DNA from: Ascarosepion bandense
Taxonomy: Eukaryota > Mollusca > Cephalopoda > Sepiida > Sepiidae
NCBI GenBank assembly: GCA_037127315.1
Contig: JBBBDQ010001275.1
Span: 1,608,501 to 1,672,500 of the forward strand
Direction of reading: 5' to 3'
Length of the DNA stretch: 64,000 nucleotides
Below the pieces are notes generated by a model. The model had not been told where the DNA came from and searched no databases. It saw nothing but the letters and a program-made list of their open reading frames with translations. The translations under genes were made by a program, and so were the position numbers. Of the stretch, positions 21,370-31,583 are shown in pieces; the stretch's first letter is position 1, and every line of letters begins with the position of its first letter.

Positions 21370-21416
21370 ATCGGAAGAATAGGCCTATTTCAGGCAAACC
21401 ATCATCAGCTTCCATC
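21370..21416 (-). ncRNA. Candidate hammerhead ribozyme motif
   Basis: On the minus strand, GGAAG (21413-21409) precedes CUGAUGA (21408-21402). Then come a short stem II (GG/CC around UUUG, 21400-21393), GAAA (21391-21388), a self-complementary UAGGCCUA (21387-21380), U at 21379, U at 21378 as the N-U-H site, and CUUCC (21377-21373), which pairs with GGAAG. So all three stems and both invariant boxes are present in the correct order. Stem II is only two strong pairs. The palindromic stem III would favour a dimeric fold, as known for hammerheads in Penelope-like elements and some satellites. A TA tract lies 35 bp downstream at 21313-21337. Confidence 0.55.
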
Positions 21417-21523
21417 TTTATTGGACTTTTCTTTCAAAATAAACTTCAAACAGTTTCTGACAGAATTTCCTCCTTGTCTAAGAAAATTTATTTGTAACAT
21501 TAATAAGCAAAATGTTGTATATG

Positions 21524-21633
21524 CAGAGTAGTCCAAAAGCAGGTGGATAGGTTTAGGTATCAGTTATAATATAATTGCATATGTAATCTCAAAATTAAAT
21601 GTTATTTACTGTTCACCTACTTTTGGACCACTC

Positions 21634-21636
<3 letters not shown>
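21524..21636. mobile_element. Mariner-type MITE
   Basis: Near-perfect terminal inverted repeats: AGAGTAGTCCAAAAGCAGGT at 21526-21545 and its counterpart ending CTACTTTTGGACCACTCT at 21634, with two mismatches over 21 bp. TA lies next to both ends, though on the right within a TA tract. The interior is about 65 bp and non-coding. GTCCAAAAGTAGG-like termini are common in mariner/Tc1 elements. Confidence 0.75.
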
Positions 21637-21672
<36 letters not shown>

Positions 21673-21688
21673 GTGTGTGAGTGTGTGT

Positions 21689-22195
21689 AGATTTGTCCTA
21701 AAAGTATTGCCTGCCTGTGATTTTCTTCCAAACTATCAACTGAAATACGATGCTTTTTATTCCAGCAAATAGAGTACTTCATACAACATGTTGGATATAT
21801 ATTTTGTTATTTTAGGTGTAATGCAAACAATGGATTTGAAGCAGATATACAAATTAGTCAAGTCATCAAATTCTTGAGCCAAAAAGGATATACAGTTGCC
21901 AACAAGTTCAGAAATGTTTGGCATGAAGACAATTGATGAGAGAAATGTAATAAGATGGACAAAAATATTTTTAAAGATGGTGAAAACAGTGCTGATGACA
22001 ATTTTTGTCTTAAAAAGCCATTGATAGATAACAATGTTCAAGAGAGTGAAATCCTTTTTAGAAAAAAAAACTAAGTGGTACAAAAGTACTGCTATAGATG
22101 AAAACAATTTTCAATAATACTGTTTTAGATTGTGAGAACCAAAACCCCAAACAAATATATTAAAAGTAAATTGGAACATCTGTGGCAAAGTGGAT
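21689..22195 (+). pseudogene. Mariner-like transposase N-terminal relic
   Basis: After a GT tract, TTTGTCCTAAAAGTATTGCC looks like a mariner terminal repeat. Downstream frames give MQTMDLKQIYKLVKSS, then RWTKIFLK and KDGENSADDN, similar in layout to the helix-turn-helix and linker (W-K-F-DG-D) of mariner transposases. No catalytic triad remains. A LINE 3' end begins at 22205. Confidence 0.5.
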
Positions 22196-22204
22196 TATTT
22201 TCCT

Positions 22205-22895
22205 GTGACATATAGTCATATGTTTTTTTTTTTTGTTTAAATCATTTGGCTCCCAAGCAAGGAAGGATCACCAATAGGTGTCAGGGGGTTACACTGAGAT
22301 AGAGGACTGGATACAGGTGTTATTGAAGAAAGGTGTTGTTGCAGTCGGCATTTGCCTCTGCTACTATGACACTGTCAGTTCTCTGCCTTCAGGTGGAGAG
22401 CTCTCTCTGCCCAAAGGCAGAGAGCACTAACCCAGTCGTGGTTCCGCCAAAGGGTAGAATCACCACTAGAGAAAGATAGACAGATATTTTTGGCCTGGCT
22501 ACATGGCTGGGAAGACTCACGTTAAAAAGACATTGTGTCACATCTCACCTTAAGTGGGAAGGTGGGTAAATACCATTATTGAAGAAAGGAAAAAAGATGA
22601 ATAGGATTCAGGAAGATAGAAGATAGCAATTGATATTACATCTAAATTTTTGGAGATTGAAGCTATCAGGGATACAAGTAAACAGCAGGGAGTTTCACGG
22701 AGGGTGGGAGGAGAAATTGTTGGCATAGAAGTGGAAGTTACATTAAACTATTTCAATGGTAAAAGGGTAGGACCTAGACGCCAGTCTAAGTAGAACATTC
22801 ATGTGAACAGAACACCAGAGGGGGAAAAAAAAGCTTATCAGAGAAGTTGCCATGAAAATATTTGTAGAAAAGACAGAGGAAAAACATGCCACATG
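22205..22895 (-). mobile_element. CR1-like LINE 3' fragment carrying a 242-bp insertion
   Basis: Starts on the plus strand with a T run and the complement of the LINE 3' end (AAGCAAGGAAGGATCACC, GTGTCAGGGGGTTACACTG). Minus-strand coding fragments further on give RLASRSYPFTIE and VFSTNIFM, matching ATRLATGSHPFTV and LCLFYKYFHG of the copy at 9785. An insertion at 22334-22575 splits its UTR. Confidence 0.7.
22334..22575. mobile_element. Unclassified short retroposon-like insert with 14-bp target-site duplication
   Basis: TTATTGAAGAAAGG occurs at both edges (22320-22333 and 22576-22589), so 242 bp were inserted into the LINE UTR. The insert is GC-richer than its surroundings, contains an inverted GGCAGAGAG/CTCTCTGCC pair near 22407-22429 and a TTGTTG start, which on the minus strand is a CAACAACA tail. 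No A/B boxes are clear and there is no open frame. It is most likely a SINE on the minus strand. Confidence 0.7.
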
Positions 22896-23034
22896 GCAAG
22901 AGTCACAAAATATTAGTATAAAAAGTGATACACATGGAAAAAATCCTCCACTTTTCCAATTTTTCTGTTTTCCGAAAAAAAACTCATACACAGGATATAC
23001 ACTCACTGTTTCTAAAAAATCTTGTGTGAGAAAA

Positions 23035-23745
23035 AAAAATTTTTTTTTTGTTTTTTGTTTTTTTTTTAATCGTGTCGCCCCAAGCAAGGCATTTTACTGC
23101 CACTGTTGTGCAGGGGGTTACATAGTAGGAATGTTATGAAGAGTAAGAGGTTGAAGGGGGTGTCAGGAAGAGATTAGGAGAGGGAAGAGATTACTGATTA
23201 GAGTGGGGTGGACAAGGAGGAATGTTATGAGGAGTGAGAGGTTGTAGCGGGTGTCAGGAAGAGAGTAGGAGAGGAAAGAGAGTACTGATGAAAGTGGGGT
23301 GGATGTAGAAAAGCATGAGAGAGAGGATGTAAGTTAGTGTAACAGGAGATGACTTAACTTTACATTTAAATTCTTGGAGATTGTAACTGTCAGGAAAGCA
23401 AGTATGCGGAAAAGAATTCCACAGGCGGGAAATGCAAGAAAAGCAGCTGATGGAGTAGAATTTGCGTTTACAATTTATTGGCTTCACAGTAAAACGGTGG
23501 GACCTAGTTGCTAATCTTGTGACTCAAAATTCGTATATAGGGGGTTCTAGTGAGCTAAGTTCATCAGAGCAGAAGCCGTGAAAGTATTTGTAGAAGAGAC
23601 ACAGAAAAGCCACACTGTGTCGGTGAGAAAGCAACTGTATCCTAGCTGCCAAGTCTGGATATTTGACTTTCTTGGTTGCCATAGCATCCAGTGAGCTAGA
23701 AGTAATGACTGAGTAACTTTCATTAATCTTTTTATGTCTCAACCT
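23035..23745 (-). mobile_element. CR1-like LINE 3' part
   Basis: The plus strand begins TTTTTTTTAATCGTGTCGCC with AAGCAAGGC, the complement of the family 3' end. The minus strand encodes SCISRLWNSFPHTCFPDSYN (23254-23487) and LAARIQLLSHRHSVAFLCLF plus YKYFHGFCSDELSS (23524-23742). An in-UTR duplication gives two GGAATGTTATGAGGAGTGAG-type blocks near 23128 and 23218. It lies tail-to-head beside the 22205 copy. Confidence 0.8.
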
Positions 23746-23819
23746 TTTAGAGTTTATTTGATACTCTAAAATATTTTTACTGTTGGAAAATAGAGCAAGT
23801 GTATTTTGAAGGCTGGAGA

Positions 23820-24180
23820 AAACAGAATATCAGGCAGAGAAGGGGCGGGGGAAAAAAAAACACTGTCTCAGAAATCTCAGAACAGCAAGTAGCACACAAA
23901 TTGAGGAACAAATTGACCAAGGGACCCAACTTCACAAGTCACTGAATCTCGCCAATTGCCCACTACTGTTTTCCCCATTGCTTTTATTGACAAGAGATGC
24001 TGACAAAAACCTTAATCTAGACAAGTTGTATAGAGGCCCATATCTGAACATGTCAAGATGTTCTGCTGCTAATGGAAAAAGAACTTGGATGTAATTGATT
24101 TTGACAGACATGTCTGCATGTAATCCAGGGCCTTTTTTTCTGTACTGACATGCATTTACCACAATGAACCTTGATAATTT
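23820..24180. repeat. Unidentified repeat E, copy 1
   Basis: Shares about 350 bp with 24430-24760. Landmarks in order are AACACTGTCTCA, CCATTGCTTTTATTGACA-like, TATCTGAACATGTCAAG, CTGCTGCTAA, AACTTGGATGTAA and CTGTACTGACATG. No protein family is recognised on either strand. Confidence 0.6.
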
Positions 24181-24369
24181 TTTGTCTACATAAGCAATCG
24201 GATTTTGGTGCTATCAACCAGAATTTTTCTAATAGAGACAGGTAGTAATTTCTGAGTTTTGAAATTCTTTTTTTATGGATTGTAATGGACACAAGTTAGG
24301 TGGGGGAACTTTTTTGTATTGTTATTGAATAGTAAACTGATCCCCCAATAGTTTAAATTAAGCTAATTG

Positions 24370-24377
<8 letters not shown>

Positions 24378-24400
<23 letters not shown>

Positions 24401-24403
24401 TAT
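24378..24403. repeat. (AT)n microsatellite
   Basis: About 26 bp of TA between the two copies of repeat E. Confidence 0.9.
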
Positions 24404-24429
24404 AATACTCACATTTGAAGATGTAAGAC

Positions 24430-24760
24430 CTTAACAGAATAGGCAGAGAAAGGAAATGAGGTGAGCGATAAAACACTGTCTCAAAAGGCAAAGCAACTTC
24501 AGGAACAAAATGTCAATGGGACCAACTTCACTAGACACTAAGTCTTGTCTACAACTGGCTTTCTCATTGCTTTTGTTGACAGGGACCAGGATTTAGACAG
24601 GTTACAGAGAGGCTTGTATCTGAACAGGTCAAGCTATCCTGCTGCTAAGAGGGAAAACTTGGATGTAAGTGGTGTTGACACATGTCCACACAATATTCAG
24701 AGCCTCTTTTGCATCTGTACTGACATGTATTTGCCATGTTTAGACTGTAAGAATTTTGAG
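24430..24760. repeat. Unidentified repeat E, copy 2
   Basis: Second copy of the repeat at 23820-24180, in the same orientation and about 600 bp downstream. The 84-codon frame at 24545-24799 falls in it but is not conserved in copy 1, so it is probably chance. Confidence 0.6.
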
Positions 24761-24799
24761 GAGAAAATAATTCTACAAGGACTGAACACCACAAGATAA

Positions 24800-25136
24800 A
24801 TATTTATTTTACACATAAGTGCTCACATAAATCTAATGTTATTAATAAAGAAGTTGTGACTTCAACATTTCTATCAGAATAATCCATGATTAAAAGACAC
24901 AAGCAACAAACATGTCAGTTGTAAACAACGTGCTAATTATGTCTTAAGCATGAAACCGAGTAATAATTTTAAAGTGTGCTTTTGGTGTCTTCATTTTGAG
25001 CGAGTTTTTTTTTTGTCAACATTTTTCCCTAAATAAGCAGCATCTTGGTTTTGAGGAAGCTCAAAGCAGAGTGAAATGTTAACAAAAAATTAAAAAAAAT
25101 CCTACATATTTTGTTTTGGATATTTTATATTGATCA

Positions 25137-25181
<45 letters not shown>

Positions 25182-25555
25182 ATACTCCAAGACACTGCCT
25201 CAACTTTTCACCAGCTGGAAAACTCATTCCATTTTGTGTTTCGATTCTTGCTTGTGTCATTGTTGAACAAAAACTGAGAAATGACTTGTGTACATTGACA
25301 AGGGAATGAAAGGTGAAATATCCTATAGAGGAACAAACAAAAAAAACCCAAAATCCTTTCTACAGTATAGTTGGTTGTTTATTCATACATTCCTTCAGCA
25401 TAGTCTCAGTGGGGGACTGGTTGGCAACATTTGGGAAAACTTTGCTACTACCGTCTTCTCTCAAAATCAGACCTTTAGGGCCTACAGTTCCCAAGAACTA
25501 TAACTCACTTCTACCTCCACTCAGCCCTTCTCTACATTCAATCAGATAATTGCCC
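24800..25555. other. No gene seen; contains a 40-bp TA tract
   Basis: An (AT)20 run lies at 25140-25179. Overlapping frames at 25288-25549 have no family features. Confidence 0.45.
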
Positions 25556-25772
25556 TTTCTCTCTGTGGTAGACTGGTTGCCAACCAATGCTATAGAACCC
25601 AATCTGTCCTGCTATTCAACCCATGGCTGGAGAGAGAAGAAATGGTTCAATACCTTAACCAAGGGAAGTTGTGCATAAGTAAATGAAACAAATTCAACTG
25701 GAAATCGAACTCTGCTCTCCGATTTCTCATTCTGAGCTGATACTCATCGCACCACAATCCACATAACTGGAA
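25556..25772 (-). mobile_element. tRNA SINE family 1, tail-truncated copy
   Basis: The plus strand has GTAGACTGGTTGCCAACCAA, CCCAATCTGTCCTGCTATTC, GAAATCGAACTCTGCTCTC (complement of a B box) and a CATCGCACCACAATCCAC end (complement of an A box). The core and tail seen in the 29189 copy are missing on the left. Confidence 0.75.
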
Positions 25773-25925
25773 TGTCTTCACTTAATCCCAAAAGTTTTCA
25801 TTTAACTATTTTACTAACCTTTGGCTTACTCTTGGACAGGAGATCATATTTCTACAGTTAAGCATTTCATCCTCTAAAAAGACTTTATTGAAATGAAGTA
25901 AATGTTTGTTTTGATGGAGTTATGT

Positions 25926-26765
25926 TTGAGTTTGAATTTTATTTAACGGCATATCAACCTCTGTGGGTTATTTAATGCCAAAAAGGTTGGGTTTTAAGGG
26001 TTTTTTTTTAAATGTTCAATTATTGAGTTAAGTGCCATACGTGATACACGCTTGGGCGATCATGTCTCGAAAGAGACATGACTGACTGGGCAGAAGATTA
26101 TCCCGCAGTAGGTTGCCATTGCTTTCTGCAGTAGACTGGTTGCCAACCAAGGCTAGAGAACCCAATCTGTCCTGTTATTTGACCCATAACTGGAAGGAAG
26201 AGACGGATTAATACCTTTCCCAAGGGTATTTGCGCGTATACGATTACAACGAATTCAAGTGGAATTCGAACTCGGCTCCCCGATTTCTCGTTCTGAGTTG
26301 ATATCCACTGGACCACATCGTGAGAAGATTAATTTAGTTTAGTTTAATGAAAATTTGTACTTATTCATTTTTTATTTTAGAAAACTGAAAATGTTTTCTA
26401 GTTTTGTATTCAAAAATGTTTTGCTGAGAACAATTTTTTTTTTCCTTTAAAAATGTGTTATGGTAAAAATTTTTCTTCAGAAATGTACTGTTGGTAATAT
26501 TTTTCCTTCAAAAATGTATATTTTTCTATAAAAGTTTATTTTTATGTATATATTTTAATAAAATGTATTTTTATACTTTCATAGTGTTTTGACCCCAGTT
26601 TGGGGGTTAACTCTTTGCCCATAGTTGGGACCCTAACAGGTGCAACCACTCCGGGTCAGAGTGGACTTGAAAACAACAGCAATTAAGAAATGGTTCTAAG
26701 CTCCTCACAACCTCCTAATCAGAGGCCTTGCTGCTGAATGCAGTTTATCGTCAAGCCCAGGACCC
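25926..26765 (-). mobile_element. Element B, copy 1, with exact 14-bp target-site duplication
   Basis: TGATGGAGTTATGT flanks it at 25912-25925 and 26766-26779. It is collinear with 58721-59468 apart from a tRNA SINE inserted at about 26026-26320. On the minus strand it starts GGTCCTGGGCTTGACGATAA, passes CCACTCTGACCCGGAGTGG (an inverted repeat) and a T/A-rich middle, and ends with a tail whose plus-strand form is GGCATATCAACCTCTGTGGG. That tail matches the 5S/tRNA SINE. There is no reverse transcriptase, so it is non-autonomous. Its head has no clear tRNA or 5S similarity to my eye. Confidence 0.85.
26026..26320 (-). mobile_element. tRNA SINE family 1, nested in element B
   Basis: On the minus strand the order is an A-box-like GTGGTCCAGTGGATATC, B-box-like GAGTTCGAATTCC, then CCCTTGGGAAAGGTATTAAT, CCAGTTATGGGTC, TTGGTTGGCAACCAGTCTAC, a GCAATGGCAACCTACTGCGG domain, GAGACATGATCGCC and ATCACGTATGGCACTTAAC. 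The uninterrupted element B at 58,81x reads TTATAGTGAGAAGG at the equivalent site, which proves the insertion. Confidence 0.85.
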
Positions 26766-26779
26766 TGATGGAGTTATGT

Positions 26780-27950
26780 ATGTGCAAGAGGAAGAAGAGA
26801 AGATAAAAATACAAGCATTGGTTATAATTGCACACCTAAATAAAGATGGTGGAACATTGAAATTTTTAGTTAATTTTTTTTTTTTTTTTTTTGTTTTAGA
26901 CATGTGGTGTAGCTGATTTTATTCAGTTTTTGTTTTATCGCTTTTATTATTAAGTCTTCCACTTTGCAATGATCTGCCAAGAAAGGTGAATTATTGTAAG
27001 GGCCTGGACCCAAATTCACTGCAGATGACCTCGTGATCAAAGCACTTTCACCTCAATAAATTGTCGTCGTGTTTAATTAAAACAGAATTTTTTGAAATCA
27101 TAGTCAAACTTATTATAATGCAGTGAGTTTCCTTTTTTCATAAAAGTTCCCTTTTGTTTTCACATAATTTCTTATTTAAAGTCCTTGAGGTTTCTTCCAT
27201 GTATTCTTTGTGGCAATTATTACAGGTGACACAGTAAATTCTTCGACTTTTAACCGATTAAGTCATTTATTCTTTTGGAAGTAATAAATTTTGTTAAGCT
27301 TTGATAAGTTATTCTCAATTGTAGTTGTAATAGAGTTGGTAAGTAGAATCGTGCAGTTCAATTTGTTGAATTTTACTGGAATTGTCTCATAAATATCTAT
27401 TCTCACCATTACAACAAAATGAAACACTGAATCATGATTGGATCACATGCAAGTGTCATCAGTAATTTTGGGCTATCAACATGAAAAGGAGAAATACATT
27501 GGGAGTATTTTTTTAAATTCCTAATTGTTTCATATTCAACAACAAACAGAAAATAAAACCAAATTCCCAAGAATTTTGTGAAATAGGCTGGATCAAGAAT
27601 TTTTCAGCACCTTGCCTCAACCCACTTCCAAAAATCTAATCAAACAACCAAACATGAAAAAAAAAAAATTAAATTAAATTCCTTCCTTGGTCATGCCTCA
27701 ATATCTAATTCTACTGCAAAGAACTAATAATTGTGTTTGCGTGTGTGTTCCCCACCACTGTTTATGCGCTCGGCTATTTTGATCACTATGGAGTTTTTGT
27801 GAAATTTCTATGTAGCAAATCAATTTATTCTTCTTTAGAATTCTCCAAACTCGTTTTCTCCATGTTAGCTGTGAATCCTCAACAGTATACATTGAAATAA
27901 GTTACTCTCACCAATGTAGAATGTTTTATCAGCAAAGTAGAAAGTAAATT
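26780..27950. other. No gene seen
   Basis: T run at 26874-26892; several 60-codon frames without features. I found no repeat shared with the rest of the window. Confidence 0.4.
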
Positions 27951-27952
27951 TT

Positions 27953-29091
27953 ATTAATATTTCCATGTTTATATCTATTCTCTCCAGAAGAGCAAGTCAA
28001 TAATTCCATTTTTTTTTTTTTTTTAAATCATGTAACCCCAAGCAAGGCATTCCACTGCCACTATAGTGCAGGGGGTTACACAGGGCGATAGACAAGTTAG
28101 GATGTACATAGGGGGAGAGTTGGAGAGAATGGGATGGTTAGTGTGTTAGGAGGTGTCTATTGACCTTACATTTAAACTCCTGGAGGTCATAGCCGTCAGG
28201 GAAGCAAGCATGTGGAAGGGAATTTCCACAGGTGGAAGTGCAAGAAAAGAAGCTGTTGGAGTAGAAATTGCAGTTACATTTCATCGGTTTCACTGTAAAA
28301 GGGTGGGACCTAGTTGCCAATCTAGTATCTCGTGCAAACTCACACCTTAGGGGGCACCAGTGATTTAAGTTCATCAGAGCAGAAGCCATTATAGTATTTA
28401 TAGAAGAGGCACAGGGAAGCCACGTCACGCCAGTGAGAAAGTGACTGCAGGCGGTCAGCTAAGTCGGTATCAATCACATTACAGATTCTTCGCTGTATTT
28501 TGTCAAGAAGCTCGAGGAGAATAGTAAGGGCACCCGACCAGATGTTGGCAACAGTATTCAAAACAAAATTCCGGCGGAAAGAATTTCCGGGCCCTGCACA
28601 GAGAGCCAACTTTCATAGCAGCGGATTTAGCGATGGATTCGACGTAGTCATTCCACTTGAGGTCCGCTGAGAGTGTCAGGCCAAGCAGGCGTAGTGTTTT
28701 ACTCTCTGGGAGGCATGCCTGTTCCATGCTAATGGGAGGGAGGTGCGGTCGTCTGTAGTGGTTAATTGGCAGCAGCTTCGTTTTGGAAGAATTGAATTTT
28801 ACGAGCCAATCCACCACGGATTGGAGGTCCTTTTCAAGCTCAGCCGCGAGGTTTGCCTTATGATCAACACCAGATTTTTTTTTTACAAGAGAAAAAACAC
28901 TTGCAAAGTGACATACATTAGATCAGTGTTAAGTCATGTAAAACACATGTTATTATTAATATTTCCATGTTTATACCTATTCTCTCCAGAAGAGCAAGTC
29001 AGTAATTCCTTTTACAAGAGAAAAAACACCTGCAAAGTTACATACATTAGATTAGTGTTAAGACATGTAAAATGCTTGTTATTATTAATCT
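27953..29091. repeat. ~133-bp tandem pair with a LINE inserted in the first unit
   Basis: Unit 1 is split into 27953-28007 (CTATTCTCTCCAGAAGAGCA and AGTCAATAATTCC) and 28877-28958 (TACAAGAGAAAAAACAC, GCAAAGTGACATACATTAGA). Unit 2 is whole at 28959-29091 with the same landmarks in the same order. The gap in unit 1 is exactly the CR1-like LINE. Confidence 0.8.
28008..28876 (-). mobile_element. CR1-like LINE 3' part inserted in a tandem repeat
   Basis: The plus strand begins with a T run and AAATCATGTAACCCCAAGCA, the complement of the 3' end. Minus-strand frames in order are WLVKFNSSKTKLLPINHYRR (28503-28817), RLLGLTLSADLKWNDYVE, then IQRRICNVIDTDLADRLQSL (28340-28609), and ATRSHPFTVKPMKC with CGNSLPHACFPDGYDLQEFK (28138-28428). 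Two frame changes separate these blocks. The truncation point is near 28876. Confidence 0.85.
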
Positions 29092-29188
29092 TATAGAACC
29101 TTCTAGAATGAAAGTGTTAAGACCTCACTACAATAACTGTATTTCTAATTATCAAATGAGAGACTTCTGAAAAGTCCTCACTTGGACA

Positions 29189-29495
29189 GTCAGTCAGTTA
29201 AGTACCATACGTAATACACGCGTTGGGTGATCATGTCTCGAATGAGACATGACTAACTGGACAGAAGATTATCCCGCAGTAGGTTGCCATTGCTTTCTTC
29301 AATAGACTGGTTGCCAGCCAAGGCTATAGAACCCAATCTGTCCTATTATTTAACCCATAACTGGAGGGAAGAGACGGATTTACACCTTTCCCAAGGGTAT
29401 TTGTGCATAAGTGAATGCAAGAAATTCAACCGGAATTTCAACTCAGCACTCTGATCACTCGTTCCAAGTTGATATCCACTGCATCACAACGCACA
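29189..29495 (-). mobile_element. tRNA SINE family 1, complete, with 11-bp target-site duplication
   Basis: TCACTTGGACA flanks the element at 29178-29188 and 29496-29506. On the minus strand it has a tRNA-like head, the GCAATGGCAACCTACTGCGG domain and an (ACTG)n-type tail, seen on the plus strand as GTCAGTCAGTTAAGTACC. It is the clearest definition of this family's ends in the window. Confidence 0.85.
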
Positions 29496-29733
29496 TCACT
29501 TGGACACAATTCCCAAAATCTGAACAAACAAGCCCTTTTGGTTTAGCTAACAACTTTCCTTTATCCTTCCCAAAGACCAAGAGTTATCAATCAGGAAGTA
29601 ATCCCCACCCCCAGAGGGGAATTTCAGGGTTTCACAAAAGGATGGAAAAAATCTACTTTAATTCTATTTACAAGAATAGAGAGCCCATGATGAATGGGGG
29701 CCACAAAAGATTGAGAACCATAAATATAAAGTA

Positions 29734-30219
29734 CTAGCAATATAGCCTGGCGTTGCTCGAGTGTAATGAAAGCTTTAAAACTAATCCGTGGTCCTGGAGC
29801 TCAGAATCTTTGGATGTTGGCACGAAAGACTAAAAAGCAATAGTTGTTTCCAGGTAAAGCGAAACTGTAGTCTGAAAGAAAAATGAATGGATGTAAGTCA
29901 AATTTTGATTTCCTGGTATCAATATAAAATTTTCTGCAGTATTGTACGAACTGCAACCTTGAAACTTCTCAATATCGTTTCTTATGTCTTTGTCTATGAG
30001 TGTATCAAATTTGATTAAAATCGGACCACTCCTTCTATAACCAGATTTTTTCGATTATCAATATTTATAGGGAGTACCTCGACACAAAACCTAGCTAAGA
30101 ACACTCACAGACACTTATAGTACAACTGTGTAAATTTTCAAAAAAATTGGTTCAGCCATTTCGAAGTCTATAGGTAACGGATACACACACACAAAGTTCC
30201 ATTTATAAATAAGTTTAGA
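29734..30219 (-). mobile_element. Non-autonomous Helitron, copy 2
   Basis: The plus strand runs from CTAGCAATATAGCCTGGCGT to AAGTTTAGA; the minus strand thus starts TCTAAAC and ends CTAG, between A and T. The 3' hairpin-like region here is CTCGAGCAACGCCAGG. It lacks the middle AT tract of copies 1 and 4. Confidence 0.8.
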
Positions 30220-30224
30220 TAGAT

Positions 30225-31265
30225 TTAGATTAGATTAGATACTTCTCACATTCCACACAAAGAAAACATGTACCTTATGAACTTTATTTGGAGTAGATTT
30301 GGTACATTTCTATGTATTACTACAAAAGCTAACAACCATATTTTAGAAGTGTGGACATAAGAATCAACAGTGTAGCCGATTGTTTAGAGATATTATAGAG
30401 GCATAAAACTAAGTACCAACTAAAATAGTAATATTAGTTGTTTCCTTATAAAGAAACATTCAGCATTCATTGACTGAGCAGTCAGTTCAACTTTTATTTG
30501 AAATTTTTAAAAATCTTTCTCAGGTAAATAGGTTTCTCAAATTATCCGCTTTAGTTGTTACTGCCGTTAAGAGTCCTTTGCAATTTTGCCGTGCTTGTCC
30601 ACAGGTTTTAAAGAAAAATGAGCATTTAACAAAAATCTAAGGATAAAGAGAAGTGGGAGAAAGAGTAAACTAGTCATATTTCAACTTTCTTTATTAAACA
30701 TTCAGTCAGTTAATTACCATACGTGACACATGCTTGGGCAATCATGTCACTTGAGACATGACTGACTAGGCAGATTTTCTTACAGTAGGTCATAATTTAT
30801 CTGCAGTAGACTGGTTACCAACCAAGGCTATAGAACCCAGTTTGTTCTGCTGTTCAACTAATCGCTAGAGAGAGAGGAGATTATTATTACCTTTACAGTT
30901 GTTAGGTTGATGATGCTTGTTTATTTCTAATTCAGAATATATGCCGAAAGTCCTTTAGCAAGAGTAAAAGTAAATTATGTATAACTAAGAAAATATGATT
31001 AATAGAATGTATCTCATACATGGAAGTTTTTAAAAGATCTCCATAACATGAAAGTAAAAAACAATAGAAAAATTTACTTCTGAAAATTTTAAGGAAACAT
31101 CACACTCTCTTGAGAAGGAATAGCCTGGAAAGATAAGTCATTTTAACATTAGTCATTATCAGTTTGTAGTTTCATCACAACTAATTAAAAATCAAAATTA
31201 ATTATAGATTCCAACCAAAGAACTCAAAGAATATGTAGCTTAAAATACTAAAAAGAAATTAAAAT
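30225..31265. other. No gene; one degenerate SINE fragment
   Basis: Apart from a partial family 1 SINE at 30704-30885 (plus-strand CAGTCAGTTAATTACCATAC, GAGACATGACTGACTAGGCA, TAGACTGGTTACCAACCAAG), I see only AT-rich sequence. Confidence 0.5.
30704..30885 (-). mobile_element. tRNA SINE family 1, head-truncated
   Basis: Contains the tail and core of the family in minus orientation, stopping near AACTAATCGCTAGAGAGAG, where the copy at 29189 continues to the tRNA-like head. Confidence 0.7.
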
Positions 31266-31269
31266 AATT

Positions 31270-31440
31270 TTATGTGCCATCCATAGACAGTCCTGTTCGC
31301 TGTATAACAGCTCATCAGTACAGTTAGACATCCGATTGCTTCTAGCAGGTTATATTTACAATGTAAACACACGCCAGTAGCCAAGAGTGTTCAAATTAAT
31401 TCCTGACAAAACGATGCATAAATAGCAGTGAATAGCTACT
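31270..31440 (-). mobile_element. tRNA SINE family 3 fragment, tRNA module missing
   Basis: Plus-strand ATCCATAGACAGTCCTGTTC, ACAGCTCATCAGTACAGTTA and GATTGCTTCT match 4772-4842, and further blocks match the 5' flank of the copy at 55680. The tRNA-like part with A and B boxes is replaced by unrelated sequence or deleted. Confidence 0.55.
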
Positions 31441-31583
31441 GATTTTAAAGTCTACCATTTCTCCATAGTGCTCAATCGGTGAGCAAGAGCATACATGTAT
31501 GCTGGTTTTTACAAAAAATAACAGACAAGGTAATATGGCTAATTTTTTTATAATTTTTCATGTGATTTTCTTTTTTTCTTTTT

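Noticed and set aside
24545..24799. 84-codon frame in repeat E
   Set aside because: Not preserved in the sister copy at 23820-24180.
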